Positions 1-8,679 of a DNA stretch of 64,000 nucleotides are shown in pieces. A program made the position numbers and the translations under genes. Below the pieces are notes generated by a model. That model did no database searches. It had not been told where the DNA came from and was given only the letters and a program-made list of their open reading frames with translations. Numbering within the stretch: the stretch's first letter is position 1; each line of letters begins with the position of its first letter. Origin of the DNA: Streptomyces sp. CB01249 (lineage in GTDB: Bacteria > Actinomycetota > Actinomycetes > Streptomycetales > Streptomycetaceae); assembly GCF_001905735.1 (NCBI RefSeq), contig NZ_LISW01000006.1, positions 69,432-133,431 on the forward strand. Direction: 5' to 3'.

Positions 1-1
1 C

Positions 2-289
2 GAGGCGCGGCACGCGCTGGGCGACCCGGAGGGCCGGTGGGGCGACGGGGACCCGATGCCCCGGCGGTACACGGCCGAGCAGCTGGCCGAGCTGGTCACC
101 GCCGCCGACATCGAGGTGGGCGCCGTGCACGGGGTCCGGGTCTTCGCCGACCTCGTCCCCGGGGTCCTGGTGGACACCGAGCCGGGCGCGATGGAGGCCC
201 TGCTCCGGCTGGAGGCCGCCGCCGCCGAACTGCCCGCGTTCCACTCCGTGGCCACGCAGCTGCACGTCCTGGGCACCAAGCGGGGCTGA
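2..289 (+). CDS. SAM-dependent methyltransferase, C-terminal end (partial)
   Basis: Only the last 95 codons are inside the window; the reading frame is open from base 2 to the TGA at 289. The visible part contains GVRVFADLVPG followed by an alpha-helical ending LPAFHSVATQLHVLG, which resembles the C-terminus of the small class I methyltransferases related to SmtA/CmoM. The AdoMet-binding core would lie upstream and cannot be checked here, so the substrate is unknown. An internal ATG at 56 is not a credible start because the upstream codons keep the same GC3 bias. The family assignment rests on remembered similarity of the C-terminal segment. Confidence 0.6.
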   Translation, partial: EARHALGDPEGRWGDGDPMPRRYTAEQLAELVTAADIEVGAVHGVRVFADLVPGVLVDTEPGAMEALLRLEAAAAELPAFHSVATQLHVLGTKRG

Positions 290-571
290 ACCCCCCGGGG
301 GGTTACCGGCGGGAGCGCGGCTGATCAGCGACGCAGCGGCAGACGGAGTACGCACCGACCGCCCCGTTCGGCGCTCCGGCCCCGTATGATCGGGGGACAC
401 CATCCGGCATGACGGATCGGAGGTTGGGGAATCAACTCAGCAACCGAGCCGTCGTGGCGGCCCGGACTGGCAGTTTGGCAATGAGGGCGGGTTTCACGGG
501 GGCGATTCCCTGCCTATCCTGGAAGGGCCGCATACCGGCCGCCCCCCGCGGCCGACGACGAGGAGGACTCC

Positions 572-970
572 GTGCCGCTCTCGGAGCACGAGCAGCGAAT
601 GCTCGAGCAAATGGAGCGAGCGCTGTACGCCGAAGATCCCAAGTTCGCGACAGCGCTCGAGGGAAGTGGGCTGCGTACGTACACCCGGCGACGGGTCTAC
701 CAGGCGATCGCTGGCTTTCTGGTGGGTATCGCGCTCCTCATGGCCGGAATGGTCGCTCAGCAGATCTGGATCAGCGTGGTGGGCTTCCTCGTCATGCTGG
801 GCTGCGCGGTGCTCGCGGTCACGGGATGGCGCAAGGCGCCCAAGCCGGGCGAACAGCAGTCGGTGCGCACCGGTGGTGCGGGTGACCGCAGGCAGTCCCG
901 CCAGCGCCGGTCCGTGATGAACCGGATCGAACAGCGGTGGCAGCGCCGCCGCGACGAGCAGGGACAGTAG
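572..970 (+). CDS. DUF3040 small membrane protein
   Basis: This 132-residue protein begins MPLSEHEQRMLEQMERAL, the typical N-terminus of the DUF3040 family found across actinobacteria. A charged, soluble N-terminal segment (about residues 1-45) is followed by two adjacent hydrophobic stretches (about 49-68 and 71-91) and an Arg/Gln-rich tail, so both ends probably face the cytoplasm. The GTG start is set by an AGGAGG ribosome-binding site at 561-566, five bases upstream. The family has no established biochemical function. The gene stands alone and ends at a strong hairpin. Confidence 0.85.
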   Translation: MPLSEHEQRMLEQMERALYAEDPKFATALEGSGLRTYTRRRVYQAIAGFLVGIALLMAGMVAQQIWISVVGFLVMLGCAVLAVTGWRKAPKPGEQQSVRTGGAGDRRQSRQRRSVMNRIEQRWQRRRDEQGQ

Positions 971-988
971 ACACAGAACGCTTCAGCC

Positions 989-1021
989 GAAGGGCGGCCG
1001 CGATGTGAGCGGCCGCCCTTC
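989..1021. terminator. Perfect hairpin after the DUF3040 gene
   Basis: A perfect 13-bp stem (GAAGGGCGGCCGC at 989-1001 against its complement at 1009-1021) closes a 7-base loop. It lies 18 bases past the DUF3040 stop, between convergent genes. There is no real U-tract on either side, as is usual in Streptomyces terminators. Confidence 0.8.
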
Positions 1022-1058
1022 AGCGTGTGCGGGACATTGCGGCTGCGCGGCGGCGGTT

Positions 1059-1088
1059 CCGGGCCGGGGTGACCACCGCCCGGCCCGG
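1059..1088. terminator. Second hairpin, 3' of the transglutaminase gene
   Basis: A perfect 10-bp stem (CCGGGCCGGG at 1059-1068, complement at 1079-1088) has a 10-base loop. It lies 42 bases beyond the minus-strand transglutaminase stop and probably terminates the moxR-DUF58-transglutaminase operon, while the hairpin at 989-1021 serves the other direction. Confidence 0.6.
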
Positions 1089-1129
1089 GGCGGCGGGCCC
1101 CGAAAGACCCGGCCGCCCCCGGCCCCCCC

Positions 1130-3544
1130 TCAGCCCTCCTGGCGGGACGGGCGTCGGGTCCAGGCCGGGCGGGGCGGGAGGCGGAAGCGGGCGGAGAGGG
1201 ATGCCCGGCGCTTCGAGAGGGCCCAGGCCACCCGGACGGACGAGCGGGGGGCGAGGAGCGCGCGGAGGCGGGCCGGGCGGCCGGCGGACAGGCCCAGACC
1301 GGTCCGTACCGCCTGCGCGTCCTCTGCGAGGCCCGACGCCGGGCGCGGCTCGCGGGCGTAGAGCGCCTGCTCCACCGCTCCCGCGACCCGGTGCACCGCG
1401 TCCGCCGCCTCCGTGTCCAGTCGGCCCAGACGCACCAGCCGCTCGGCGGCCCGGCGCGGGGTCAGCGCCTCGTCCGGGGGAATGCCGTGGTCCCACGCCG
1501 TGTCGGTGACCTCCCGCCACACGGCCAGCGTCCGCGCGGTCGCGTCGGCCGGGGTGCGGCCGCCCGAGGATCCCAGGCGGCGGGCCCGCGCCCGCAGCCG
1601 CCAGAACATCGGCAGCAGGGGCAGCACCAGGACGAGCACCACCCCGGCGGCCACGCCCAGCACGGTCCCCGTCGGCGTCCCCGGGTCCGTCGGCGCGGCC
1701 GCACCGGGCGCCGCCGACTGCCCGCACTCGCCCTGCCTGCGCATCTGCGCCGGGCAGCTCTCCGACGCGGAGGGCGTGGCCGCGACCGGCGCCGAGGCGT
1801 CCGCCTCCGGCCGGGCCGGGTCCGCCGGGTCACCGGACGGCGCGTCGGGCAGGGTGTACGACGGGACGGAGCCCCGCGTCGGCGTCGGCTCGAAGCGCGT
1901 CCAGCCGATGCCCTCGAAGTACAGCTCGGGCCAGGCGTGCGCGTCGCGCAGGCCGACCGAGTACGAACCGTCCGCCTGCGCGCTGCCCGGCGTGAAGCCC
2001 ACCGCGACCCGGGCCGGGATGCCCAGCGTCCGGGCCATCGCCGCCATCGTGAACGAGAAGTGGACGCAGAAGCCCTGCTTGTCCTTCAGGAAGCGGGCGA
2101 TCGCCGCGCTGCCCGTACCGGAGTCCACCGAGGTGTCGTACCGGAACCCGCCGTCGGTGGAGAAGTAGTCCTGGAGCTTCACCGCCCGCTCGTAGGAGTT
2201 GGCGGCCCCCTTCGTGACCTCGTCGGCCGTCCGCGCGACGACCTTCGGCAGCGAATCGGGCACCTCCGTGTACTCGCGCAGCAGCTCCGGCGGCACCGCG
2301 CCCGCGTGGGCGAGCTGGTCGGCGGTCGGCTGCACGTCGAGGCTGGTCACCGTGTACTGCGCGCCGCCGGTGGTCTCCCCGTCGTCACCGACGAGGGTGC
2401 GCCCCTCCGGCTCGAAGCGCCACCGGCCGCCGACCCGCACCTCGGACGCCGGGTACGGCAGCGGCAGATACGTCTGCTTGTAGGACGCCGACGCCGAGAC
2501 GGTCGACCTGATCTCCGCGACCGCGACGGACGAGGAAAGACCGGCCGGGGTCGGCAGCCGCTTCGGCACGTCCTGGAGCCCGCGGGTCGAGGCACGCCAC
2601 TCGTTCCCGTTGAACTGGTCCAGGGCCAGGATGCGCAGATAGAAGTCGCCCGGGCTGCTCGCGTCGGTGCGGTACGACATCACCTGCCGGTTCTCCGGCT
2701 GGTTGAGGTTGTCCTGGAGCGAGACCAGCGGGTTCACCGCGGAGATCGTGCCGCCCCCGCGCCCCTTGCCGCCCCCGCCGCCCGTACCGCCCAGCAGCCC
2801 GCCGTCGAGCGCGGGCAGCGCCGCGGGCACCACCAGCGCGATCCCGAGGGCCACCACCCCGATCCGGCGCCCCGTACGCACCGGCGCGAGCGCCCGGCCG
2901 CCGCCCGTGCTGTCGAGCCCGGCGGACGAAGCGCCCCGGGGCCGTGCGGCCCCCGCGAAGACCCGGCCCCACTGGGAGAGCCGGTCGCGCCCCTCGGCCA
3001 GCAGGAGCAGCAGATAACCGCAGGCGGCCAGGAGGAACCACAGCCAGCCCGCGCTGCCCTCCGCCAGCCCGGCGGCCACCGAGTACAGCGCCAGCAGGGG
3101 CAGCCCGGCGGGCGCGGCACTGCGGAACGTCACCGCCAGTGTGTCCACCAGCAGCCCGACCAGCAGGACGCCGCCCACCAGCATCAGCCGGATGCCCGGG
3201 GTCGCCGGTGCCGGGATCGCGTACTGCCCGACGTCGTCCCCGCCGGCCGTCAGCAGGTCCACGAGCTGCCGCACGGCCTGCGGTCCGGGCAGCACGCCCG
3301 CCACCGCCTGCTCCCGGGCGAACGCCACGGTCAGCAGCACCACCATGACCAGCGCCTGGACGGCGGCCGTCAGCAGCCGGGGCAACGGCACCCGGCGGCC
3401 CAGCACCCCCACCCCGCACTGCACGGCCAGCAGGAAGGCCGCCTGCACGATCCAGCTCACCGGGTCCACCAGCGGCAGCATCGAACAGGACGCCATCAGC
3501 GTCGCCGCGAAGGCGGCCAGCGCCAGCCTGCCCCGACCGCTCAT
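1130..3544 (-). CDS. Membrane transglutaminase-like protein (TgpA type, DUF3488/DUF4129 architecture)
   Basis: This 804-residue protein has an N-terminal block of hydrophobic helices (residues ~1-190), one more helix near 230, a large extracytoplasmic domain, a further membrane helix near residue 640 and a cytoplasmic tail. The extracytoplasmic part holds a transglutaminase core: nucleophile Cys493 in QGFCVHF and His536 in RDAHAWPE, followed by GWTRFEPTP. Relatives such as Pseudomonas TgpA share this layout; their substrate is uncertain. The ATG at 3544 is preceded by a GAGGGGG ribosome-binding site, and 23 codons of open frame upstream are ignored because they overlap the previous gene's stop. 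It is the last gene of a three-gene operon with a DUF58 protein and a MoxR ATPase, a widespread combination thought to act on cell-envelope proteins. Confidence 0.88.
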   Translation of the reverse strand: MSGRGRLALAAFAATLMASCSMLPLVDPVSWIVQAAFLLAVQCGVGVLGRRVPLPRLLTAAVQALVMVVLLTVAFAREQAVAGVLPGPQAVRQLVDLLTAGGDDVGQYAIPAPATPGIRLMLVGGVLLVGLLVDTLAVTFRSAAPAGLPLLALYSVAAGLAEGSAGWLWFLLAACGYLLLLLAEGRDRLSQWGRVFAGAARPRGASSAGLDSTGGGRALAPVRTGRRIGVVALGIALVVPAALPALDGGLLGGTGGGGGKGRGGGTISAVNPLVSLQDNLNQPENRQVMSYRTDASSPGDFYLRILALDQFNGNEWRASTRGLQDVPKRLPTPAGLSSSVAVAEIRSTVSASASYKQTYLPLPYPASEVRVGGRWRFEPEGRTLVGDDGETTGGAQYTVTSLDVQPTADQLAHAGAVPPELLREYTEVPDSLPKVVARTADEVTKGAANSYERAVKLQDYFSTDGGFRYDTSVDSGTGSAAIARFLKDKQGFCVHFSFTMAAMARTLGIPARVAVGFTPGSAQADGSYSVGLRDAHAWPELYFEGIGWTRFEPTPTRGSVPSYTLPDAPSGDPADPARPEADASAPVAATPSASESCPAQMRRQGECGQSAAPGAAAPTDPGTPTGTVLGVAAGVVLVLVLPLLPMFWRLRARARRLGSSGGRTPADATARTLAVWREVTDTAWDHGIPPDEALTPRRAAERLVRLGRLDTEAADAVHRVAGAVEQALYAREPRPASGLAEDAQAVRTGLGLSAGRPARLRALLAPRSSVRVAWALSKRRASLSARFRLPPRPAWTRRPSRQEG

Positions 3545-3554
3545 GACCGCCCCC

Positions 3555-4928
3555 TCATGACCAACTCCCGAATCCCGCCGGACCGGCCGCTCCACCGGAC
3601 CCGGCCGCCGCACCGTGCCGGCCCGCCAGCTGCCACAACTCGGCCAGCCGCGCGCCCGGCTCCACCGGCACCACCGTCCACCCCGCCTCGCGCAGCAGCC
3701 GCAGCCGCCGCTCCGCCGCCTCCCGGGAGGCGGGCGATTCGCCGTTCACCCAGGCGGCGCTGTCCAGGACGAAGGCCACGGCCCCGCCGCTGCGCTGCCG
3801 CATCCGGGCGGCCATCCCCGTCTGCTCCTCGTCCAGATCGCCGAGGAAGGCGATCAGCAGTCCCTCGCCGCCCCCGCGCAGCACGTCGTGGGCGCGGGAG
3901 AGGCCCCCGCCGTCGGAGTGCCCGATCTCCGCGAGGGTGTCCATCATCAGCCCCGCCGCGTCCGCGGTGGCCTGGGTGGCACCCGCGAAACCGCCCTCGC
4001 CCTCGCCCGGCACCGCGTTCCCCGCGTCCGTCAGCAGCCGGACCGCGAAGCCGCGCTCCAGCATGTGCACCAGCGCGGACGCCGCCCCGGAGACGGCCCA
4101 CTCGAACGCGGAGTCCGGCCCCGCCCCCCGGTAGGCGGTCCGGCGGGTGTCCAGCAGGACCGTGCACCGGGCGCGCTGCGGCTGCTCCTCGCGGCGCACC
4201 ATCAGCTCCCCGTAGCGCGCGGTGGAACGCCAGTGGACCCGGCGCAGATCGTCCCCGTAGCGGTAACCGCGCGGGATCACGTCGTCGTCACCGGCCAGCG
4301 CCAGGGACCGCTGACGGCCCTCGCCGTATCCGGAGGACTCACCGGCCAGCGGCACGGGCGGCAGCGGTTCGGTGCGGGGGACCACGACCAGGGTGTCGTA
4401 GGCGCTGAAGGAGCGGGTCAGCTCGCACATGCCGAAGGGGTCGCTCAGCCGCAGTTGCAGCGGGCCGAGCGGATAGCGGCCGCGCAGGTCGGACCTGACC
4501 CGGTAGGACACCTCGCGGCGCCCGCCCGCCTCCACCCGGTCCAGCACGAACCGGGGCCGCGGCCCGAGCACGTACGGCACCCGGTCCTGGAGCATCAGCA
4601 GACCCGTGGGCAGCCGCGAGACGTTGTCCATGCGCAGGTGCACGCGGGCCTCGGAGCCCGCCGGGACGCGCGAGGGGGAGAGCCTGCGGGTGCCCGTGAC
4701 CCGGTAGCGGGTCCGGTAGAGCACCGTCACGGACACCAGCGGCAGCACGGCGAGCAGCAGCCCGACCCGCAGCAGGTCGCCCTGGCCCAGCACATAGGCG
4801 CAGGCCGCCGCAGCGATGCCGGCCGCGAGGAAGGACCGCCCACGGGTCGTCAGGCCGCCGAGCGCGGCGCGTACCCCGCCCTTGTCGTCGCCGCCGTCCA
4901 TCGCGACGGGCCCCGACGCGGCCATCAC
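3555..4928 (-). CDS. DUF58 domain protein
   Basis: The 457-residue protein has two N-terminal membrane helices (about residues 32-70), a beta-rich middle portion and the DUF58 signature near residues 220-245 (DDLRRVHWRSTARYGELMVR), after which it resembles a von Willebrand factor A fold. DUF58 proteins nearly always accompany MoxR ATPases and are considered their clients or adaptors. The GTG at 4928 overlaps the moxR stop by 4 bases (GTGA); an ATG follows directly at 4925. The stop lies 10 bases before the transglutaminase start, so all three genes are co-transcribed and probably translationally coupled. Confidence 0.87.
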   Translation of the reverse strand: MMAASGPVAMDGGDDKGGVRAALGGLTTRGRSFLAAGIAAAACAYVLGQGDLLRVGLLLAVLPLVSVTVLYRTRYRVTGTRRLSPSRVPAGSEARVHLRMDNVSRLPTGLLMLQDRVPYVLGPRPRFVLDRVEAGGRREVSYRVRSDLRGRYPLGPLQLRLSDPFGMCELTRSFSAYDTLVVVPRTEPLPPVPLAGESSGYGEGRQRSLALAGDDDVIPRGYRYGDDLRRVHWRSTARYGELMVRREEQPQRARCTVLLDTRRTAYRGAGPDSAFEWAVSGAASALVHMLERGFAVRLLTDAGNAVPGEGEGGFAGATQATADAAGLMMDTLAEIGHSDGGGLSRAHDVLRGGGEGLLIAFLGDLDEEQTGMAARMRQRSGGAVAFVLDSAAWVNGESPASREAAERRLRLLREAGWTVVPVEPGARLAELWQLAGRHGAAAGSGGAAGPAGFGSWS

Positions 4929-5974
4929 GGACGCCGCGCGCCGGGCTGCTGCCCTCCGCCGTACGCCTGGCCCGCCGGATACGCGGGGGCGGGGGCGCCG
5001 GACCCGCCGGAGGCCGTGGGCACCGGGGTCTGCTGAAGGATCTCCAGCACCACCTGCTCGGCGGTGCGGCGGTTGAGCTGGGCCTGCGCGGTGGGCAGCA
5101 GCCGGTGGGCGAGCACCGCGACGGCCAGGGCCTGCACGTCGTCCGGCAGGCAGTAGTCCCGGCCGGCTAGCGCGGCGGACGCCTTGGCGGCGCGCAGCAG
5201 GTGCAGCGTGGCGCGCGGCGAGGCGCCGAGCCGGAGGTCGGGGTGGCTGCGGGTGGCCGCGACGAGCTGGACCGCGTATCTGCGGACGGCCTCGGCGACG
5301 TGCACCGCGCGGACCGTCTCGATCAGCTTCACGATGTCGTGCGCGTGCGCCACGGGCTGGAGGTCGTCGAGCGGCGAGAGGCCGCCGTGCACGTCGAGCA
5401 TCCGGAGCTCGGCCTCCGCGCTGGGATAGCCGATCGACACCCGGGCCATGAACCGGTCGCGCTGGGCCTCGGGCAGCGGATACGTGCCCTCCATCTCCAC
5501 CGGGTTCTGCGTCGCCACGACCATGAAGGGGTCGGGCAGCTCGTAGCTGTGCCCGTCGATGGTGACCTGGCGCTCCTCCATCGACTCCAGGAGCGCGGAC
5601 TGGGTCTTCGGGGAGGCGCGGTTGATCTCGTCGCCGATCACGACCTGCGCGAAGATCGCGCCGGGCTTGAACTCGAAGTCCCGGCGCTGCTGGTCGTAGA
5701 TCGACACACCGGTGATGTCCGAGGGCAGCAGGTCGGGTGTGAACTGGATGCGCCGCACCGAGCAGTCGACGGACCGGGCCAGCGCCTTGGCCAGCATGGT
5801 CTTGCCCACGCCCGGGACGTCCTCGATCAGGAGGTGCCCCTCCGCGAGCAGCACGGTCAGCGAGAGCCGCACGACCTCGGGCTTGCCCTCGATCACGGCC
5901 TCCATCGACCTGCGCACCCGATCCACGGTGGTGGTCAGATCTGTGAGGCTCGCTCGATCGTCATAGGTCGTCAC
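4925..5974 (-). CDS. MoxR-family AAA+ ATPase
   Basis: The 349-residue protein has a Walker A motif at residues 53-60 (VPGVGKTM), a Walker B/sensor region GDEINRASPKTQSALLESM and the C-terminal lid domain typical of MoxR ATPases, which act as chaperones for the assembly of specific protein complexes. The GTG at 5974 is chosen because GAGGAGGG stands eight bases upstream; the frame is open for 46 more codons, but these are rich in Pro/Gly/Arg and lack family similarity. It leads the operon with the DUF58 and transglutaminase genes. Confidence 0.9.
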   Translation of the reverse strand: MTTYDDRASLTDLTTTVDRVRRSMEAVIEGKPEVVRLSLTVLLAEGHLLIEDVPGVGKTMLAKALARSVDCSVRRIQFTPDLLPSDITGVSIYDQQRRDFEFKPGAIFAQVVIGDEINRASPKTQSALLESMEERQVTIDGHSYELPDPFMVVATQNPVEMEGTYPLPEAQRDRFMARVSIGYPSAEAELRMLDVHGGLSPLDDLQPVAHAHDIVKLIETVRAVHVAEAVRRYAVQLVAATRSHPDLRLGASPRATLHLLRAAKASAALAGRDYCLPDDVQALAVAVLAHRLLPTAQAQLNRRTAEQVVLEILQQTPVPTASGGSGAPAPAYPAGQAYGGGQQPGARRP

Positions 5975-6233
5975 CCCGGCCCTCCTCGGCCCCGCCCCAC
6001 GCTCACCAGGAGCAGGGGATTCCCCAGTCAACGGACCGGCGCCCTCGTGCGGCCCGGCCCACCCCGAATTGCGGACACCGCGCCGGACGGGGTCCGGCGG
6101 GGTGTCTCCCACGCATTCTTGTTGCCGTTACCGCTTCGTGTCACTCGCCTGTGGACAACCGGGGGCGATATGTCGGATTGGGTGAGGATTTCGTCACCGG
6201 AAGGTGGTGGTCCGGGACCACGCGGACCTTCGG

Positions 6234-6764
6234 TCAGGAAGCGGGCAGGACCTCGCGAAGCTTGCCGGTGGTCACGTCGAAGACGAAACCGCGCACGTCG
6301 TCGGTGTGCTTGAGGAACGGCGAGGTGCGGGCCCGCTGCATCGACTGCCGTACGTCCTGGTCGGCGTCGGTGTACGCCTCGACGGCCCAGGACGGCCGCT
6401 GGCCGACCTCGTGCTCCAGCTCCTGGCGGAAGTCCTCCGTGATCGACTCCATGCCGCAGCCCGTGTGGTGGATCAGGACGATGCTGCGGGTGCCCAGCGC
6501 CCGCTGACTGATCGCCAGCGACCGGATGACGTCGTCGGTGACCACGCCGCCCGCGTTGCGGATGGTGTGGCAGTCGCCCAGCGAGAGGCCGAGGGCCTTG
6601 TGCAGGTCGAGACGGGCGTCCATGCAGGCGACCACGGCGACCTGGAGCACCGGCTTGGCGTCCATGCCGGGGTCCTTGAAGTCTGCTGCGTAACGGCCGT
6701 TCGCCTCGACCAGGCGGTCGGTGACGGTGGGGCTGGAGGCGGGGGAGTGCGCGGAAGTCGACAT
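6234..6764 (-). CDS. Beta-carbonic anhydrase
   Basis: The 176-residue protein interconverts CO2 and bicarbonate. It shows the beta-class zinc site: Cys47 and the Asp49/Arg51 pair in CMDAR, then His100 and Cys103 in HHTGCGM. The length is typical of the short mycobacterial-type enzymes. The ATG at 6764 has no Shine-Dalgarno sequence, but a TAACGT hexamer ends seven bases before it, which suggests a leaderless mRNA. The open frame continues 72 codons upstream without family similarity. It lies upstream of moxR on the same strand, but a 259-base gap suggests separate transcription. Confidence 0.9.
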   Translation of the reverse strand: MSTSAHSPASSPTVTDRLVEANGRYAADFKDPGMDAKPVLQVAVVACMDARLDLHKALGLSLGDCHTIRNAGGVVTDDVIRSLAISQRALGTRSIVLIHHTGCGMESITEDFRQELEHEVGQRPSWAVEAYTDADQDVRQSMQRARTSPFLKHTDDVRGFVFDVTTGKLREVLPAS

Positions 6765-7141
6765 GGTCAAGACGTTAGCCCGCACCACCCGTCCCCGGGC
6801 GAGAGGGAAGCGGACAAAAAACGTCAACGGTGCTTGTTGTGAGGTAATCCACAAGCCCGCCTCCGGCCACCCGTGCGGGTGAACGCGCGACGGCCGACGC
6901 GCTGTCGGGTTGATTGATCGGGAATCGATCGAGTGGCAGGGTGGACTAAAGTGACGGGAAGTTACCGACACCCTGCACATTTCGAACTTTTACCCGTGTG
7001 CGCGGCGTACGTACGGCCCGGCCCTCTCCCGCTCGCCGGTCGGCTGACGCCCCTTCCCCGGCGCCGGCGGACCTCCCCTTCGCGAGCGGGCGGGGACCAG
7101 GCCGTACGTCCCGCCACCGGGAGCTGAGCCTGAGAGGGCGC
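6765..7141. other. Divergent intergenic region before rsmH (start of the dcw cluster)
   Basis: This 377-base stretch between carbonic anhydrase (minus) and rsmH (plus) holds no credible gene; in particular no mraZ, which precedes rsmH in many bacteria. It includes an unusually AT-rich patch at 6905-6995, where TAAAGT at 6947-6952 could be a -10 element for rsmH, but no matching -35 element is obvious. The long 5' region suggests the cluster's first promoter lies here. Confidence 0.5.
6772..6777 (-). promoter_or_regulatory. -10-like TAACGT for leaderless carbonic anhydrase
   Basis: TAACGT on the minus strand is followed by seven bases and then the ATG at 6764. No convincing -35 element is seen 17-18 bases upstream. 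Confidence 0.45.
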
Positions 7142-8107
7142 ATGAGCCAGACCCGACACGTCCCGGTGATGCTCCAGCGATGCCTGGACCTGTTGGCACC
7201 GGCTCTGGAGGCCCCGGGCCCGCAGCCCCCCGTGGTCGTCGACTGCACCCTCGGCCTCGGCGGCCACAGCGAGGCGCTGCTCTCCGCCTTCCCCACCGCC
7301 CGGCTGATCGCCCTCGACCGGGACAAGGAGGCCCTGCGCCTCTCCGGCGAACGGCTCGCCCCCTACGGCGACCGCGCGACCCTGGTGCACGCCGTCTACG
7401 ACGAACTGCCCGAGGTGCTCGACCGGCTCGGCATCCCCAAGGTGCAGGGCATCCTGTTCGACCTCGGCGTCTCCTCGATGCAGCTGGACGAGTCCGACCG
7501 GGGCTTCGCCTACGCCCGCGACGCACCGCTCGACATGCGCATGGACCAGACGACCGGCGTGAGCGCCGCCGAGGTCCTCAACACCTACCCGCCGGGCGAA
7601 CTGGTGCGCATCCTGCGCGCGTACGGCGAGGAGAAGCAGGCCAAGCGCATCGTCTCCGCCGTCGTGCGCGAGCGCGAGAAGGAGCCCTTCACCAACAGCG
7701 CCCGGCTGGTCGAACTCATCCGCGAGGCCCTGCCGCAGGCCGCCATGCGCACCGGGGGCAACCCCGCCAAGCGCACCTTCCAGGCCCTGCGCATCGAGGT
7801 CAACGGAGAGCTCACCGTCCTGGAGCGGGCCATTCCGGCCGCCGTCGCCGCCCTCGCCGTCGGCGGGCGCATCGCGGTCCTCTCGTACCAGTCCCTGGAG
7901 GACCGGCTCGTGAAGCAGGTCCTCGCGGCGGGCGCCGCCAACACCGCACCGCCCGGCCTGCCCGTCGTCCCCGAGCGCTACCAGCCCCGGCTGAAGCTCC
8001 TCACCCGGGGCGCCGAACTCCCCACCGAGGAGGAGGTCGCGGAGAACCGCCGCGCCGCCCCCGCCCGGCTGCGCGGCGCCCAGCGCATCCGCGAGGACGA
8101 GCGGTGA
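7142..8107 (+). CDS. rsmH: 16S rRNA (cytosine1402-N4)-methyltransferase RsmH
   Basis: The 321-residue protein (also called MraW) methylates N4 of C1402 in 16S rRNA. The HVPVML N-terminus, the AdoMet-binding segment around residues 34-45 (DCTLGLGGHSEA) and LFDLGVSSMQLD near residue 105 are diagnostic. The ATG at 7142 follows a GAGAGGG ribosome-binding site; the open frame reaches back to 6998 but those codons are outside the family. As in most bacteria it opens the dcw cluster. Confidence 0.95.
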   Translation: MSQTRHVPVMLQRCLDLLAPALEAPGPQPPVVVDCTLGLGGHSEALLSAFPTARLIALDRDKEALRLSGERLAPYGDRATLVHAVYDELPEVLDRLGIPKVQGILFDLGVSSMQLDESDRGFAYARDAPLDMRMDQTTGVSAAEVLNTYPPGELVRILRAYGEEKQAKRIVSAVVREREKEPFTNSARLVELIREALPQAAMRTGGNPAKRTFQALRIEVNGELTVLERAIPAAVAALAVGGRIAVLSYQSLEDRLVKQVLAAGAANTAPPGLPVVPERYQPRLKLLTRGAELPTEEEVAENRRAAPARLRGAQRIREDER

Positions 8108-8147
8108 GCCGCCGGACGGCCGCGCGCGCCGGGGACGGAGCGGCGCG

Positions 8148-8675
8148 GTGAGCAAACCGGCCGGGCAGCCCAAGGGCCGCGTCGCACGGCTCACCCGGCT
8201 GATGCCCGCCGGGCCGAGCACCGCGGCCAGGACCCCGTTCGTCCTGCTGGTCGTGGTGCTCCTGGGCGGCGGCCTGATCACGCTGCTGCTCCTCAACTCC
8301 GCGCTCAACGAGGGCTCCTTCGAGCTGAGCGAGCTGAAGAAGCGGACCACCGAACTCACCGACGAGCAGCAGGCCCTCCAGCACGACGTCGACGCCTCCT
8401 TCGAGCCCGACGCCCTGGCCCGCCGCGCCCGCGAGCTGGGCATGGTCCCCGGCGGCAGCCCCGCCTTCCTCGACCCCGACGGCAAGGTCCGGGGCGTCCC
8501 GTCCAAGGCCGCTCCGGCCCCGGTCGTCGCGCCCCCGCCGAGCAGGCCGGCCCCCACCCCGACGCCCACGCCCACCCCCACCGGTACGGCCGCCGTCACC
8601 CCGGCGCCCGGGCCCACCGGGTCCACGCCCTCCGGCACACCGGCAGCCCAGCCCTCCACGAGCCCCGGCAGGTGA
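8148..8675 (+). CDS. ftsL: Cell division protein FtsL-like
   Basis: The 175-residue bitopic protein has a basic cytoplasmic N-terminus, one membrane helix (about residues 31-51) and a coiled-coil (about 58-85, ELSELKKRTTELTDEQQAL), followed by a low-complexity Pro/Thr tail with a (PT)n run. FtsL couples FtsQ and the FtsW/FtsI synthase in the divisome; in Streptomyces it is needed for efficient sporulation septation. Sequence conservation is low in this family, so identification relies on topology and on the position between rsmH and ftsI. The GTG start has only a weak ribosome-binding site. Confidence 0.88.
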   Translation: MSKPAGQPKGRVARLTRLMPAGPSTAARTPFVLLVVVLLGGGLITLLLLNSALNEGSFELSELKKRTTELTDEQQALQHDVDASFEPDALARRARELGMVPGGSPAFLDPDGKVRGVPSKAAPAPVVAPPPSRPAPTPTPTPTPTGTAAVTPAPGPTGSTPSGTPAAQPSTSPGR

Positions 8676-8679
8676 CGCA

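Noticed and set aside
1391..4408. Long plus-strand ORF (1005 codons) antisense to the transglutaminase and DUF58 genes
   Set aside because: Its Arg/Pro/His-rich low-complexity product is the usual mirror frame of high-GC coding DNA, and the opposite strand holds clear family motifs.
6933..6955. Three GTGG/GTGA units upstream of rsmH resembling MraZ-box direct repeats
   Set aside because: Unit spacings of 8 and 10 bases are unequal and the core TGGGA is missing, and no mraZ gene is present.
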